DNA of 64,000 bases, from assembly GCA_039566865.1 (NCBI GenBank), contig CM076943.1, positions 47,452,124 through 47,516,123 on the forward strand. The letters are read 5' to 3'. The stretch comes from Aurelia coerulea. Lineage: Eukaryota > Cnidaria > Scyphozoa > Semaeostomeae > Ulmaridae. Below the pieces are notes generated by a model. That model was not told the origin of the DNA, did not search any database, and saw only the letters and a list, made by a program, of their open reading frames with translations. Each line of letters starts with the position of its first letter. Positions within the stretch are counted from its first letter, which is position 1. The position numbers were made by a program, and so were the translations under genes. Of this stretch, positions 33,791 to 44,283 are shown piece by piece.

Positions 33791-35286
33791 CTTTTGAAAA
33801 TGAAACGCCTACTTTCAATAAATCCTGTAGCAATGCAATTCTACGGCCATGCAACAACTTAGGTTTCTTATTTTTTATGCCTGAAACTACCCTCAATAAG
33901 TGCACTGTAATTTTGTATCCATGAATATATCATAGTAAATCTTTCTACAGCATTATCACGAAAAACAGCACGAATTTCTCGAGATTTCCAGATTTGCAGC
34001 CATCTGGAGATCGCAAATGACAAACTTCGAACGTCTATTGACTGACAATACTGAAGCATATTGTAAGGTGTTTGACTATAAGTACTGTAAAACCTATGGA
34101 GCTGCCTTGCGCAACTTTGAGCGGGTTTGACCGAGTTCTGACCGGGTCAGAAGCTCGAAATGAATGGGTGACCGGGTCAGAATTTCCTTCCCTTGCGCAA
34201 CACTAAATTCCTTTATGAGTAAGACAATATTCGTATTGAATAACAAACGCCGGCTTGCTGACTGCTTTCCTCACTCAATTAGCGAGCATTACGTTGCATT
34301 GAAAAGATAACTTGCATTGATCATCGATAAGTGGGTACTACCATGGGTACTACTGACATTCAATATTGCGCCTTCGCATAATGCCCATTTCACGTAGCCT
34401 GACTCGGACCAAAGGAGGAACTTGTATTCTCGTTTCGTCTACTACTAGTCAGGCTAATTTCACGCAGATGATAAAAGTTTAGAGACAAAATGAAAATATT
34501 CATTACTCTGAAAATCTGACCGGTTTGTGCAAACCGTTCAACCCGGTCTAGATCCGCGCCTGCGCTCCACTGTAATAAGGCTAAATTTAAGTAGTAGCAG
34601 TAAGGTTGAACGATAAAGTTAGATCGATTGTAAAAAGTCCGGGATGAAATCAAACCAACACCAAAGTACTTAGCAACCATTATCAAAACTTTGAAACCAT
34701 CGCCTCGAGGGTTAGAGAGCATTTATGTACAGTTGCAATATTTCACACAGTACGTAACGAGTGGTTTTGGAATTTGTCAGCGATATTGCAAATTGTTCAT
34801 GGAACCAGTGTCAATTGGAAGGGGATTAAAATGTGCTCGAAACCCAAAAAAGCCACGAATCCGCTCAGCGATTCGATTGTGGATATTCAGTCTCCAGAAT
34901 TACGACAACTTGTTGAAGTGTGAAAATACGAGGCTGTTTAAGGCGCATTGTCGCCTATTTATAAAATTACGTATAATCACTAAACTTTAGCAGAATCTCA
35001 GCCTGGAGACGACCACTCTGCATGATATCGAATCTTTTGGCAGACATTATTAATGTCCAGATCACTCTTTATGGATCATCCCTCATTGGCCTTTTGAGCC
35101 TGGCCTTTGGCCTCTGTGGCTACGCCCCCAACTCACGGCCACCAATACATATTTAGGGGCCAGATATTTACAATTCTGGGAACTGGAACGGGTTATAGAT
35201 TTAGCAGGGTTTTGTATGGAAAAATCAACACCTGAAAGGGTCATGGGTATGCTGAGTGAAGAATTTCGGACACTTGATGGTAACTA
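33791..35286. other. Possible interior of a hAT-like element; no gene recognised
   Basis: ATCCGCGCCTG at 34552-34562 may be the right end of the element starting at 33645. GACCGGGTCAGAA is repeated at about 34141 and 34171. No domain is seen in the open frames. Confidence 0.35.
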
Positions 35287-35834
35287 CCGGGTGTCCCAAA
35301 AAAAGTACTCCCGTTTGAAAAATCACCAAAATTTGATTACACGGCCGATCTTCAATTTTCTTTTTTTGTCAAGTAGATCAATCAAAGACCAGAGTATTTT
35401 CCAACACATAGCTGGCCTCATAAGTGGTTTAGAAATTAGCAAATTTAGCTCTTTTTAGGGCTACATGGTTTTGAATCATACTGTGAAAAAGCACTCATGA
35501 TTGCCAAATTAACTTTTTGGTGCGTGTAAAACTTCTAGTATGGTCATAAATGACAGAAATAAATACTCGTTATCATTGGAGACTTCAATGATGATCAACA
35601 ATCTGAAAATTTTGACTCTGAATCAAGATTGAGTATTTTGCTTGAAAACTATTGCTGAAAATAAGTTTTTTCAACGTGTAATGTTCCTACCTTGATGTAT
35701 CAAAAGCAAACATTTTATATATCATCTATGAATATGTTTGGGTCTTTGACGAAACAACTCAAAAAGAAAACTTTATCAAAGGTTTGAAAATCAATTTTGG
35801 TGATTTTTTAAACAGGAGTACTTCTTTGGGACAC
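35287..35834. mobile_element. TA-flanked mariner-type foldback, CCGGGTGTCCCAAAAAAAG
   Basis: The left end is intact after TA; the right end is eroded (AGTACTTCTTTGGGACACTT). The arms share TACTCCCGTTTGAAAAATCA with GATTTTTTAAACAGGAGTA. A second copy is at 50383-50911. Confidence 0.7.
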
Positions 35835-36114
35835 TTGCCACTTGGTATTAATACAGCAAAAATAGGCGTATATTGTTAAAAACAAAACGAGACTCATAGT
35901 ACCTTATAATCCAATGCAAGTTACAAAGATGGATGTACCATTGGATGTTGGAAGAGTTCTTTGCAGTAAACGAGTGCATCACCATGTACAGAACCTTGTA
36001 TTCACAACAGGGTTCACAATATGCTGCAGCAAGGTATTTATCTTCAAGTGTGCTGTTTAAAATGAGAAAAAGAGGACAAAATTAGACAGTTTAATACAAC
36101 GGCAGAGGCTCTAA

Positions 36115-36694
36115 GGGACAGTGCAAACTTTCTTACATGACATGGCCGATGGAGAAGAAAAATTCTTGAAAAGAAGCCTGCTTACCCCGCATAAAATTAT
36201 TGCAAAACAACCAACTACCCCGTCACCCTTTCCTTGAAAAAATGTATCTACCCCGTATTCATGAACCATCGATGAATTGGCCAAAGACCATAACAAAATC
36301 AATTCTCTCCTTACCAGTCTTTGTCAACGTAAACATTGACTTCTAAGATGAAGAGTTCTTGCAATCAACTGACGAGAAAATTCCGTGTTATTTTATACAC
36401 ACCCTTCAAAGCATTTATCAGCATGCATGCTTTCAATTTTTTTCACAAAATAAAATATGTTTTAAATTTCAAACTTCATATCTTCGTAGAATTAGTTTTT
36501 GGTACAATATACCATGTATAACTTTATATCTATTGATGAATTATAAACAAAAATATTGAGCATATAAATGCTACTGCCCCGTACATATTTGCTTTATAAA
36601 AAAATGTCAACCCAGTTTTGCACAACGTCAAAAAAGTAGTTGCCCCGGTTCGTTTTGCACCGGCCATGTTATAAAATAAACTTTGCACTGTCCC
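36115..36694. mobile_element. Harbinger-type MITE GGGACAGTGCAAA with TAA duplication
   Basis: GGGACAGTGCAAACTTTCTT and inverted GGGACAGTGCAAAGTTTATT are bordered by TAA; CATGGCCG lies just inside each end. 580 bp, no transposase. Confidence 0.78.
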
Positions 36695-37436
36695 TAAAGT
36701 CTCATTTTTTAACAAAGCTCTGATGGCACCCAGAGTATTGTAAGGGATACCGTATACTTTAATATCATCAAATGCAACAGAGCCTCTGTACTTGCCCAAG
36801 AAGATGACTTGGACGACAGAGGCTCTAGAACTAAGTGCACTCTTTATTGACACAACACAAATGAAATGCTTGCGCTATATCAACCATACGCCTCAGGCCC
36901 GATACCAGCCTTAATTCATAGATGGGGCAAAGAACCACAATTTTCCGACGCTATAAAATCAACAACAACAACAGCAACAACCCCAATTTTAGGAACATAC
37001 GTTGAAACATGCACGAAAGGACTGATGTGCTCCTTTAATGACTAGATTTTTGAATTATTTGGTAGTTTCGACGTTGGAGCCTTCAAAATTGGTCAATATG
37101 AAGAAAAAAATGCTGTAGATTCAAAATTCATGTCAAAATTTATCCTCGAAAGTCGATAAATTTATGTTCTATGCATCATTTTCCCAGTAAAATCTTCTAA
37201 ATGTGGGCCTGTAACAACAACAAAAATCCGACAAGTGGAGTAAAATTTCCGACAAATGGCCTCCTGGGGGCGCTCCGCCCCCCCCCAGCCCCCCAGTGGC
37301 TTCGGCCCTGATACGCCTACTTTCGTGGGAAGGGCTTCAAGGAGAGTTCACATTGAGAGTTTCGGAAGCTCCAAATTGCAACGTTCAATCTGTATAAGAA
37401 ACTACTGGCCACTTCTAAAGGCAATGGATAATACTG
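36695..37436. other. No gene recognised; AGAGCCTCTG hairpin and GC-rich hAT-like remnant
   Basis: AGAGCCTCTGT near 36779 is inverted as ACAGAGGCTCT near 36816. At 37255-37320, GGGGGCGCTCCGCCCCC is a palindromic GC-rich patch similar to hAT-element ends. Confidence 0.4.
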
Positions 37437-38612
37437 ACCATGTGCAATCGAGCAAGAATAGCTCAATGCTTTATGGGGTAGGGTAGCAAGGACAGATTTT
37501 GTAAGATAATAGCATGAGTTGTTTTTGTTGACACCTGAATTCAAAGCGATTAGCGATTGCAGACAAACGAAATTCTCTCAACCATGAATTCAAAACAAAC
37601 AAAACTGCAAAAGTTTCTCTGAACCAAGGTATATCACCCTCGTTGAGCATTCCAGACATTGTTTTTCAGAGCAAATTTGAGCATATCTCGAATGAAGAAA
37701 GATATATCTACACATCTACCTTGAGCATTTTATTCTTTTGCTTCAGAAGCTGAGCAGCAAGTGTTTTAATTTACACCCAAAAAAATAGGAGAATTCAATC
37801 GCCCCCCAATCGGTTTTTGAACCAAACAAATTAAATGCCCGACGCAGATGTGTAGATATCCTTCTTCTTTCGATCTATGCTCATTTTTCCTCTCAAAAAG
37901 CATTTCTCGACTGCACAACGAGCGAGCTAGCTACCTGGGTTTCAGAGAAACTTTTGTGGCTTCTTTCGTTTTGAAATACTGGTTGAGAGAATTTTTTCGT
38001 CTGCGATCGCAAATCGCTTTGAATAGTGGTGTCAATAAAAAGCAACTCGTGCTATTGTCTTACAAAACCTGTCCTTGTTGGGTTGGGTGGGTAGGCAGCA
38101 TTTGGAACAACGGTTTTGGGGTAGCTGCAAAGTTAAACGTTTTAACCTGGATAAAAACTGACTTGCGACTTCAAAAGATAAGGAACAATATAATCCATGC
38201 TATTAAGAAAGAACAGAGCAACATGTCTTATGAGTTATTAAGAGTTACTTATGAGTTATTACGCGTGCTATTGTCTTACAAAATCTGTCCTTGTTGGGTT
38301 GGGTGGGTAGGCAGCATTTGGAACAACGGTTTTGGGGTAGCTGCAAAGTTAAACGTTTTAACCTGGATAAAAACTGACTTGCGACTTCAAAAGATAAGGA
38401 ACAATATAATCCATGCTATTAAGAAAGAACAGAGCAACATGTCTTATGAGTTATTAGGAAGGGTGGGGTTTGAGGGGGCATTCAGAACAAGGTTTAGGGT
38501 ATATGCAAATTGTAACATTTTAACCTGGATAGAGAATGACTCGCCACTTCTAAAGGCTAGGAACAATATAATCCATGCTAATAGCAAGGACATATCAATG
38601 GTTTATGAGTAG
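37437..38612. repeat. Inverted repeat region with 216-bp tandem duplication
   Basis: 37490-37640 is mirrored by 37937-38085 (AAACGAAATTCTCTCAACCA versus TGGTTGAGAGAATTTTTTCG). From 38049 a 216-bp unit is repeated at 38265, nearly identical, followed by a diverged third copy from about 38480. Because 216 is a multiple of three, an open frame of 254 codons results (37848-38612), with repeats of WVGWVGSIWNNGFGVAAKLN. Parts recur at 39950-40110. I regard the frame as a by-product of the repeat. Confidence 0.7.
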
Positions 38613-40330
38613 TTAGGCAGGCTGGGGCTTAACCCTAATCCTTACAAGCTTCTTAGGCACTACCATTTACCAGGGAGGGGGTGTTTTCCACCCCCCCCCC
38701 TCTCTAGAATCAGTCTTACACTCATTAGAATGGACGGAAACTTAACACAGTTATACAGCTACTCTTTATTTGTAGCACAAATTGGGTGTGGCTGCTAGAC
38801 TGATTACATGATACTCAATTTACCGCATTGAACTGGATGATGTTATGGCTTCAAACTGGGACTCGTGACCATACAGCTTCAAAATGGGGACTAGTTTAGG
38901 CCATCTCCGCCGCATTTACGGCGGGACCAATCAGATCGCTACTTTCTTAATAAGGTCACACCACGTGCCCATTCCTAGCGTTTGATTGATAGATAAGATC
39001 AAATTTCGACTTTTAGAAGTGACACGACGTTTGAAACGATGTTCGAAGCGACGTTCGACTTTTCTTTCCACGATCGAAGAAGGATGGAAGAAGTTTCTTC
39101 AGATCTCTCGCAGGATTTTAGTCTCTGCTTTGACTCTGTTTGGTCGTGAATCCCGCCCTGCCACGTCACATTGACGTCATAAAGATGAAAATTTGAAAAC
39201 ATTAGGCTCCAAGGTAAATTTGAGTTTTGAAAGACCATTCTCGTCAATTTGTGCTTGTTTAACATCCTTCTGGTGAAAAATTCACTCAGAATCCTAATTT
39301 CATTATGAAAAACGCATATCAACCATTATTTTCGAAGAAATGAAGCCAAAGATGTTGAAAATTTCTCAAAGGTAAAAAGAAGCAAAAAGAAAACTGGAAA
39401 CAGAAAAACCAATTGCAATGATATGCCTCTTCCAAGGACAAGAAACAATATAGCTGATGCTATTAAAGTGCCTATCAGGTCGGATGAAAATTTTTCTACA
39501 AATCGTCTTGAATTGAAGCTAAGTACACATAAATTACGAACTTTCAACACTTTTGCAACTTTACAACCTTGAGATACCTATGAAAGGAAGGTTCAAAGAT
39601 GCCCCACTCCCACTGTGCAGAAGATTACGCACCATGGAGACTGGGCCGAACGAAGTGTGTGACGTATACTCCAGTTCGGAAAGATGTTTTGCTTTCGTAC
39701 ACAAAAAGCGATATAATCTATCGAAGAGACCGACGCAAGTTGAAGGCAGTAGTGCATACTAACCTATATCAAAACGCTGTTAATTTCGTGAAAATGAGCT
39801 CAGAACCAAAGCAAAACAATTCTCGAAGCGAATTTGGCGGACTTTGAGGAAGAAATCGAAAGGGCTTGTAGGTGCAGCAGGTTACGACGCTGAGATCGAT
39901 AGGCCGTACATGGGAGGGCCTCTCGCTGACGAGAATTTTTTTCAGATCAATTTTGTTCAGTTACCAAGCAGGGTGGGGTCCGATGTGGTTTATGGGGACA
40001 GTCAGAAGAATGGTTAGAGTAGCTCCAATCTGTGACATCTTAATCTGGATAAAGTATGACTAGCCACTTCTACAGGCAAAGGACAATATAATTCATGCTA
40101 TTAGCAAGGACAGATCAATGTTTTCGTCAATTGCCGGGGAGAGAAATATTTTGTTGTTGCGGAAATTCAAACTGTGTTAGTTTATAGCTTGGCAGTTTCT
40201 GCAATATTCAAAGATATGGGATTTGCCGGTGTTGTGTGAATTTGTCTGAATCGTTTCCTTCCATGAATCCAAAATTTATCTTGCAATCACAAATTTGGCA
40301 CAAAGTCAAGGAAGGTACTTGTTTAGAGAT
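38613..40330. other. Diverged repeat debris; no gene recognised
   Basis: 39410-39470 and 39950-40110 echo the 38049 unit (GACTAGCCACTTCTACAGGC, GGACAATATAATTCATGCTA). The remainder shows nothing I can name. Confidence 0.4.
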
Positions 40331-40331
40331 A

Positions 40332-41500
40332 CACGTATTTTTTTATAAGAAACTGCTCATAAGAAACTCAACTCTCAGATCGCAAAAAAATTAAGGAACT
40401 CCAGTACTGGGAAAATATAAGCTAAGAAACTATTTATTTTGATAAAGGAAATCCTTGGCATATTTTTACTTTACTTTCACTTGTTTCCTGTATCATATTA
40501 GTCGTAAGGTACTTGAGTAATGTCTAAACATTGGAAAGGCTTAAAAAACCTTGTTATGAAATGTTTTTTTTTTTTTTTTTTTTTTTTTTTTATTCAATAT
40601 AAAAATTTACAACAAAGTTACCTAAACACTACCTACAATCTACTATACCACACTACAAGGACGGGGACCAGGAGGAGCAAAATGTCATGTCTACCCCCTG
40701 GAATTAATATAAACTAAAATACAACTAATACTAACTACTATACATACGCTACAACTAATACAGATAGAAATTCTAATTATAAAAACATTTTACAAATAAA
40801 TATTTGAGCCGGTTTCACATTAGATATCAGGCCAAAATATAATAGTGAACAATCGGAACGCCGGCCGAGGAAACAACAACGACAACAACTGTCCCCGTCA
40901 CTGCTCCCCACCCAAGGTCCCCATCGCTCGAGACACCGCTATCGTGTCTGGATTTCTAATATAAGCCTAACATCCAATGTGAAACAGGCTTGCAAAGGAA
41001 TATATGGACAGGACTCTACGACAAGAAAACTTTACGAAAATGGACTTAGTGGTTTGGTGACGTTTAACTAGATTTACGGTGATCTCAACTGAAGCGACCA
41101 GTTGCTTGGATGTAATGTAGAGTCAACTCGAGTATATTTCTGTTGAGGTCCTTTGGAAGGTTTTTATCGCCATATAATAACAGTTGCGTCAAAACTTCAT
41201 TTGAAAGATCGATATGTTCAAATGGTCGCAGCAAATCAAACACTCTAGCGAGAAGATTTGGACGTTCAACCTCGAAGGAGGGGCAGAGCAATAAAAAGTG
41301 TTCCGTAGTCTCGATACCATCGTTTGTAGGACACATTGGATTTATGGAATCCCTAAAATTGTGCTTGAATTTGTGAAAGCATAACTTACTAAGACTATGA
41401 AATATTCACGAGGGCACAGGTAGTGAACATGAAGATTGTTATGGAACCTCTACGAAACTCGTAAACTCTGAGTACTCAAAATCTGATAATTTTAAGTGCA
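40332..41500. mobile_element. CACG/AAGAAACT foldback, subfamily B, split by a LINE
   Basis: CACGTATTTTTTTATAAGAA after TA, and the following 220 bp, match 15003-15376 in reverse orientation. After the LINE (40563-41395) the match resumes with CACGAGGGCACAGGTAGTGA and AACTCTGAGTACTCAAAATC. The outer right end is lost. Confidence 0.75.
40563..41395 (-). mobile_element. 5'-truncated LINE insertion with poly(A) and 8-bp duplication
   Basis: On the minus strand it begins within the RT C-terminus (MCPTNDGIETTEHFLLLCPS, 41336 to 41085), the same Cys/His block as at 945-3231. It continues through about 500 bp of 3'UTR to a 28-base poly(A), seen as T at 40564-40591. TATGAAAT flanks it at 40555-40562 and 41396-41403. 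The intact tail and duplication mark a fairly recent target-primed insertion. Confidence 0.85.
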
Positions 41501-42081
41501 CTTTGTAGAATTTTCGAATATGCACAATATTGATAGAAGCTCTAACGCCACTCTATCGAACCTCGTGTATAAAAATAACGCTCGATCCAGGCTCTTTTGT
41601 AGAATAGCTAAAAGGTCTATTAATACATGACGACAACTTGATTTACGTAATGCTATTACTTAAAACATCGGATACTGATAACTCTAGCATAGATCCGCTA
41701 ATGGAGGGGCCTGTAATAGAGTAATCTTTTAATGGTGCTCGCATTTTGGTCATTAATTGTGTACCACCCTGTTGATCTTTAATGACTAAAATGACCACTA
41801 ATCGTGCGAGCGAAACAACACATAATATGATATTCAATAGCAGAGATAATTCCAGTGATTGACGATTGACGAAAATGTATTGATCGGATAACACTCAATG
41901 TACATTTTTGACAACAGTAGCATACTTTTTAGGAGGAGAAACCACAGGCTAAAGCTTGAATTTCTTTCATTATTCAACCTGGGCATTAGCAATTTCAGAA
42001 ACCTATCAAAGTCGAGTATGGTTGATCATTTGTAACAAAATTGAAGTCTATAATGATGTCAGAAGTAGGGCAACCACCCTG
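41501..42081. other. No feature recognised
   Basis: Short frames without domains. Confidence 0.4.
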
Positions 42082-43724
42082 CCGGGTGAGCCAGAAAAAA
42101 GTTCCCACTTTCGAAAAGTCGTTGCACCACAAGTACTTCATGGATTTGAATGATTCAAATTCTAGTTAAAAGCCAGAAGATCGAAGTATATTCTGAGCAT
42201 GGAAATATAGGTAAATTCAACTTCACAAACATTTCATAAGTAATAGATTTTCAAACAGATACTAAAGATTTTCACTGTCATGGCAATAGATGTTTAGACA
42301 ATATCTCTCACCCATGAGAAATTGCATTTTCTCTGTTGTTCTGAGCAAGTAGTCCTTTATGATCTGATCAAGCATTTTAGGACTTTTTCAGTCATTTTGC
42401 AACCATCAAGTTTTTGTAAACTTGAATTTACCAAATTTTCCAGTGCTTGTAAGAAGGTGAGAAAAATCAAAAAAATACTTCGATCTTTTGGCTGTCAAGA
42501 AAATATTGATTCATTCCAATCCATCCAGTACTGTTGATGCTATGAATTTTCAAAAATTAGAACTTCTTCGATACTTCGATGTTTTGCCTGTCAAGCAAGT
42601 ATTGATTCATTCCAACCCATCCAGTACTCTTGATGCTATGAATTTCCAAAAATTAGAACTTCTTCGATACTTCGATGTTTTGCCTGTCAAGCAAGTATTG
42701 ATTCATTCCAACCCATCCAGTACTCTTGATGCTATGAATTTCCAAAAATTAGAACTTCTTCGATACTTCGATGTTTTGCCTGTCAAGCAAGTATTGATTC
42801 ATTCCAACCCATCCAGTACTCTTGATGCTATGAATTTCCAAAAATTAGAACTTCTTCGATACTTCGATGTTTTGCCTGTCAAGCAAGTATTGATTCATTC
42901 CAACCCATCCAGTACTCTTGATGCTATGAATTTTCAAAAATTAGAACTTCTTCGATACTTCGATGTTTTGCCTGTCAAGCAAGTATTGATTCATTCCAAC
43001 CCATCCAGTACTCTTGATGCTATGAATTTTCAAAAATTAGAACTTCTTCGATACTTCGATGTTTTGCCTGTCAAGCAAGTATTGATTCATTCCAACCCAT
43101 CCAGTACTCTTGATGCTATGAATTTCCAAAAATTAGAACTTCTTCGATACTTCGATCTTTTGGCTGTCAAGAAAATATTGATTCATTCCAATCCATCCAG
43201 TACTCTTGATGCTATGAATTTCCAAAAATTAGAACTTCTTCGATACTTCGATGTTTTGCCTGTCAAGCAAGTATTGATTCATTCCAATCCCTCCAGTACT
43301 CTTGATGCTATGAATTTTCAAAAGTGGAAACTTCTTCGATACTTCGATGTTTTGCCTGTCAAGCAAATATTGATTCATTCCAATCCCTCCAGTACGCTTG
43401 ATGCTATGAATTTTCAAAAGTGGAAACTTCTTCGATACTTCGATGTTTTGCCTGTCAAGCAAATATTGATTCATTCCAATCCCTCCAGTACTCTTGATGC
43501 TATGAATTTTCAAAAGTGGAAACTTCTTCGATACTTCGATGTTTTGCCTGTCAAGCAAATATTGATTCATTCCAATCCCTCCAGTACTCTTGATGCTATG
43601 AATTTTCAAAAGTGGAAACTTCTTCGATACTTCGATCTTTTGGCTGTCAAGAAAATATTGATTCATTCCAATCCATCTATGCTATTAATTTTCAAAAGTG
43701 GGAACTTTTTTCTGGCTCACCCGG
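42082..43724. mobile_element. TA-type element CCGGGTGAGCCAG containing a minisatellite
   Basis: CCGGGTGAGCCAGAAAAAAG is mirrored exactly at 43705-43724, which TA follows; the left border shows TG instead of TA. The TIR is about 35 bp. Between the ends lie ~400 bp of unique sequence and the 96-bp array at 42505-43690. The array unit contains TTTTCAAAAGTGGAAACTT, nearly the inner part of the element's own right TIR (TTTTCAAAAGTGGGAACTT). Confidence 0.8.
42505..43690 (+). repeat. Minisatellite, 96-bp unit x 12 plus a partial unit
   Basis: ATTGATTCATTCCAA recurs every 96 bp exactly, from 42505 to 43657. Two sequence types of unit occur: an AAATTAGAACTTCTTCG form on the left and an AAGTGGAAACTTCTTCG form on the right. 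Occasional units carry GATCTTTTGGCTGTCAAGAA. Since 96 = 32 codons, the plus strand stays open for 536 codons (42488-44098) with a 32-residue repeat (e.g. LIHSNPSSTLDAMNFQK). The minus strand is open too for 145 codons. No start context, domain or splice support indicates a real protein. Confidence 0.9.
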
Positions 43725-43872
43725 TAGTTTTCTCATATCAGTTTACACGTCTAATAATCATATACACGTTTACGTACTTCAATCTTCGATTGCACATTGA
43801 TACACGCTTCATATTTGATTGCACAAACAACAAGAGAATATTCAAGAAGGCTATTCTGAAAACTGTGTATTC

Positions 43873-44279
43873 GTCTTCTCCTGGCGAAATTACGTATTCA
43901 AATAAGCAATTTGAGCGAAATGACGTCATATCGCTCAAACGAAAACGAGGCTGTGTGATTGTTTTCTTGCCTCTTTATCGTAGTAAGCCTCTTTATCGTG
44001 TTCTCATGCCATTTTCAATGCAAGAGTACACGATAAAGAGGCAAGCAGCGATTAAGAGGCAAAAAAACGATCACGCGGCCTCATTTTCGTTTGCGTGATA
44101 TGACGTAACTTCGCTCAAATTGCTTATACGTAGTTTACGTAGTTTCACGTAGTTTATAAGTAGTTAATACGTAGTTTCACAAGGAGAAGGCGAAAAATAA
44201 TGGAAAAAAAGTATCATACATCATTCATAGCAGTATTATCTTGTATTTTATCATCAACCATACCAACCCTGGACTTGTC
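43873..44279. mobile_element. TTAA foldback with TGACGTCA (copy 2, left end lost)
   Basis: Starts inside the left arm (CTTCTCCTGGCGAAATTACG), keeps TGACGTCATATCGC, and ends CCCTGGACTTGTC before TTAA at 44280. A small expansion of TACGTAGTTT occurs near 44130-44170. Confidence 0.75.
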
Positions 44280-44283
44280 TTAA

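Noticed and set aside
37848..38612. 254-codon protein with W/G-rich repeats
   Set aside because: The frame is produced by the 216-bp tandem unit and the flanking inverted repeat; parts recur elsewhere as broken frames.
42488..44098. Long repeat-protein gene of 536 codons
   Set aside because: Explained by a 96-bp tandem repeat inside a TA-flanked element; both strands are open and there is no domain or splice support.
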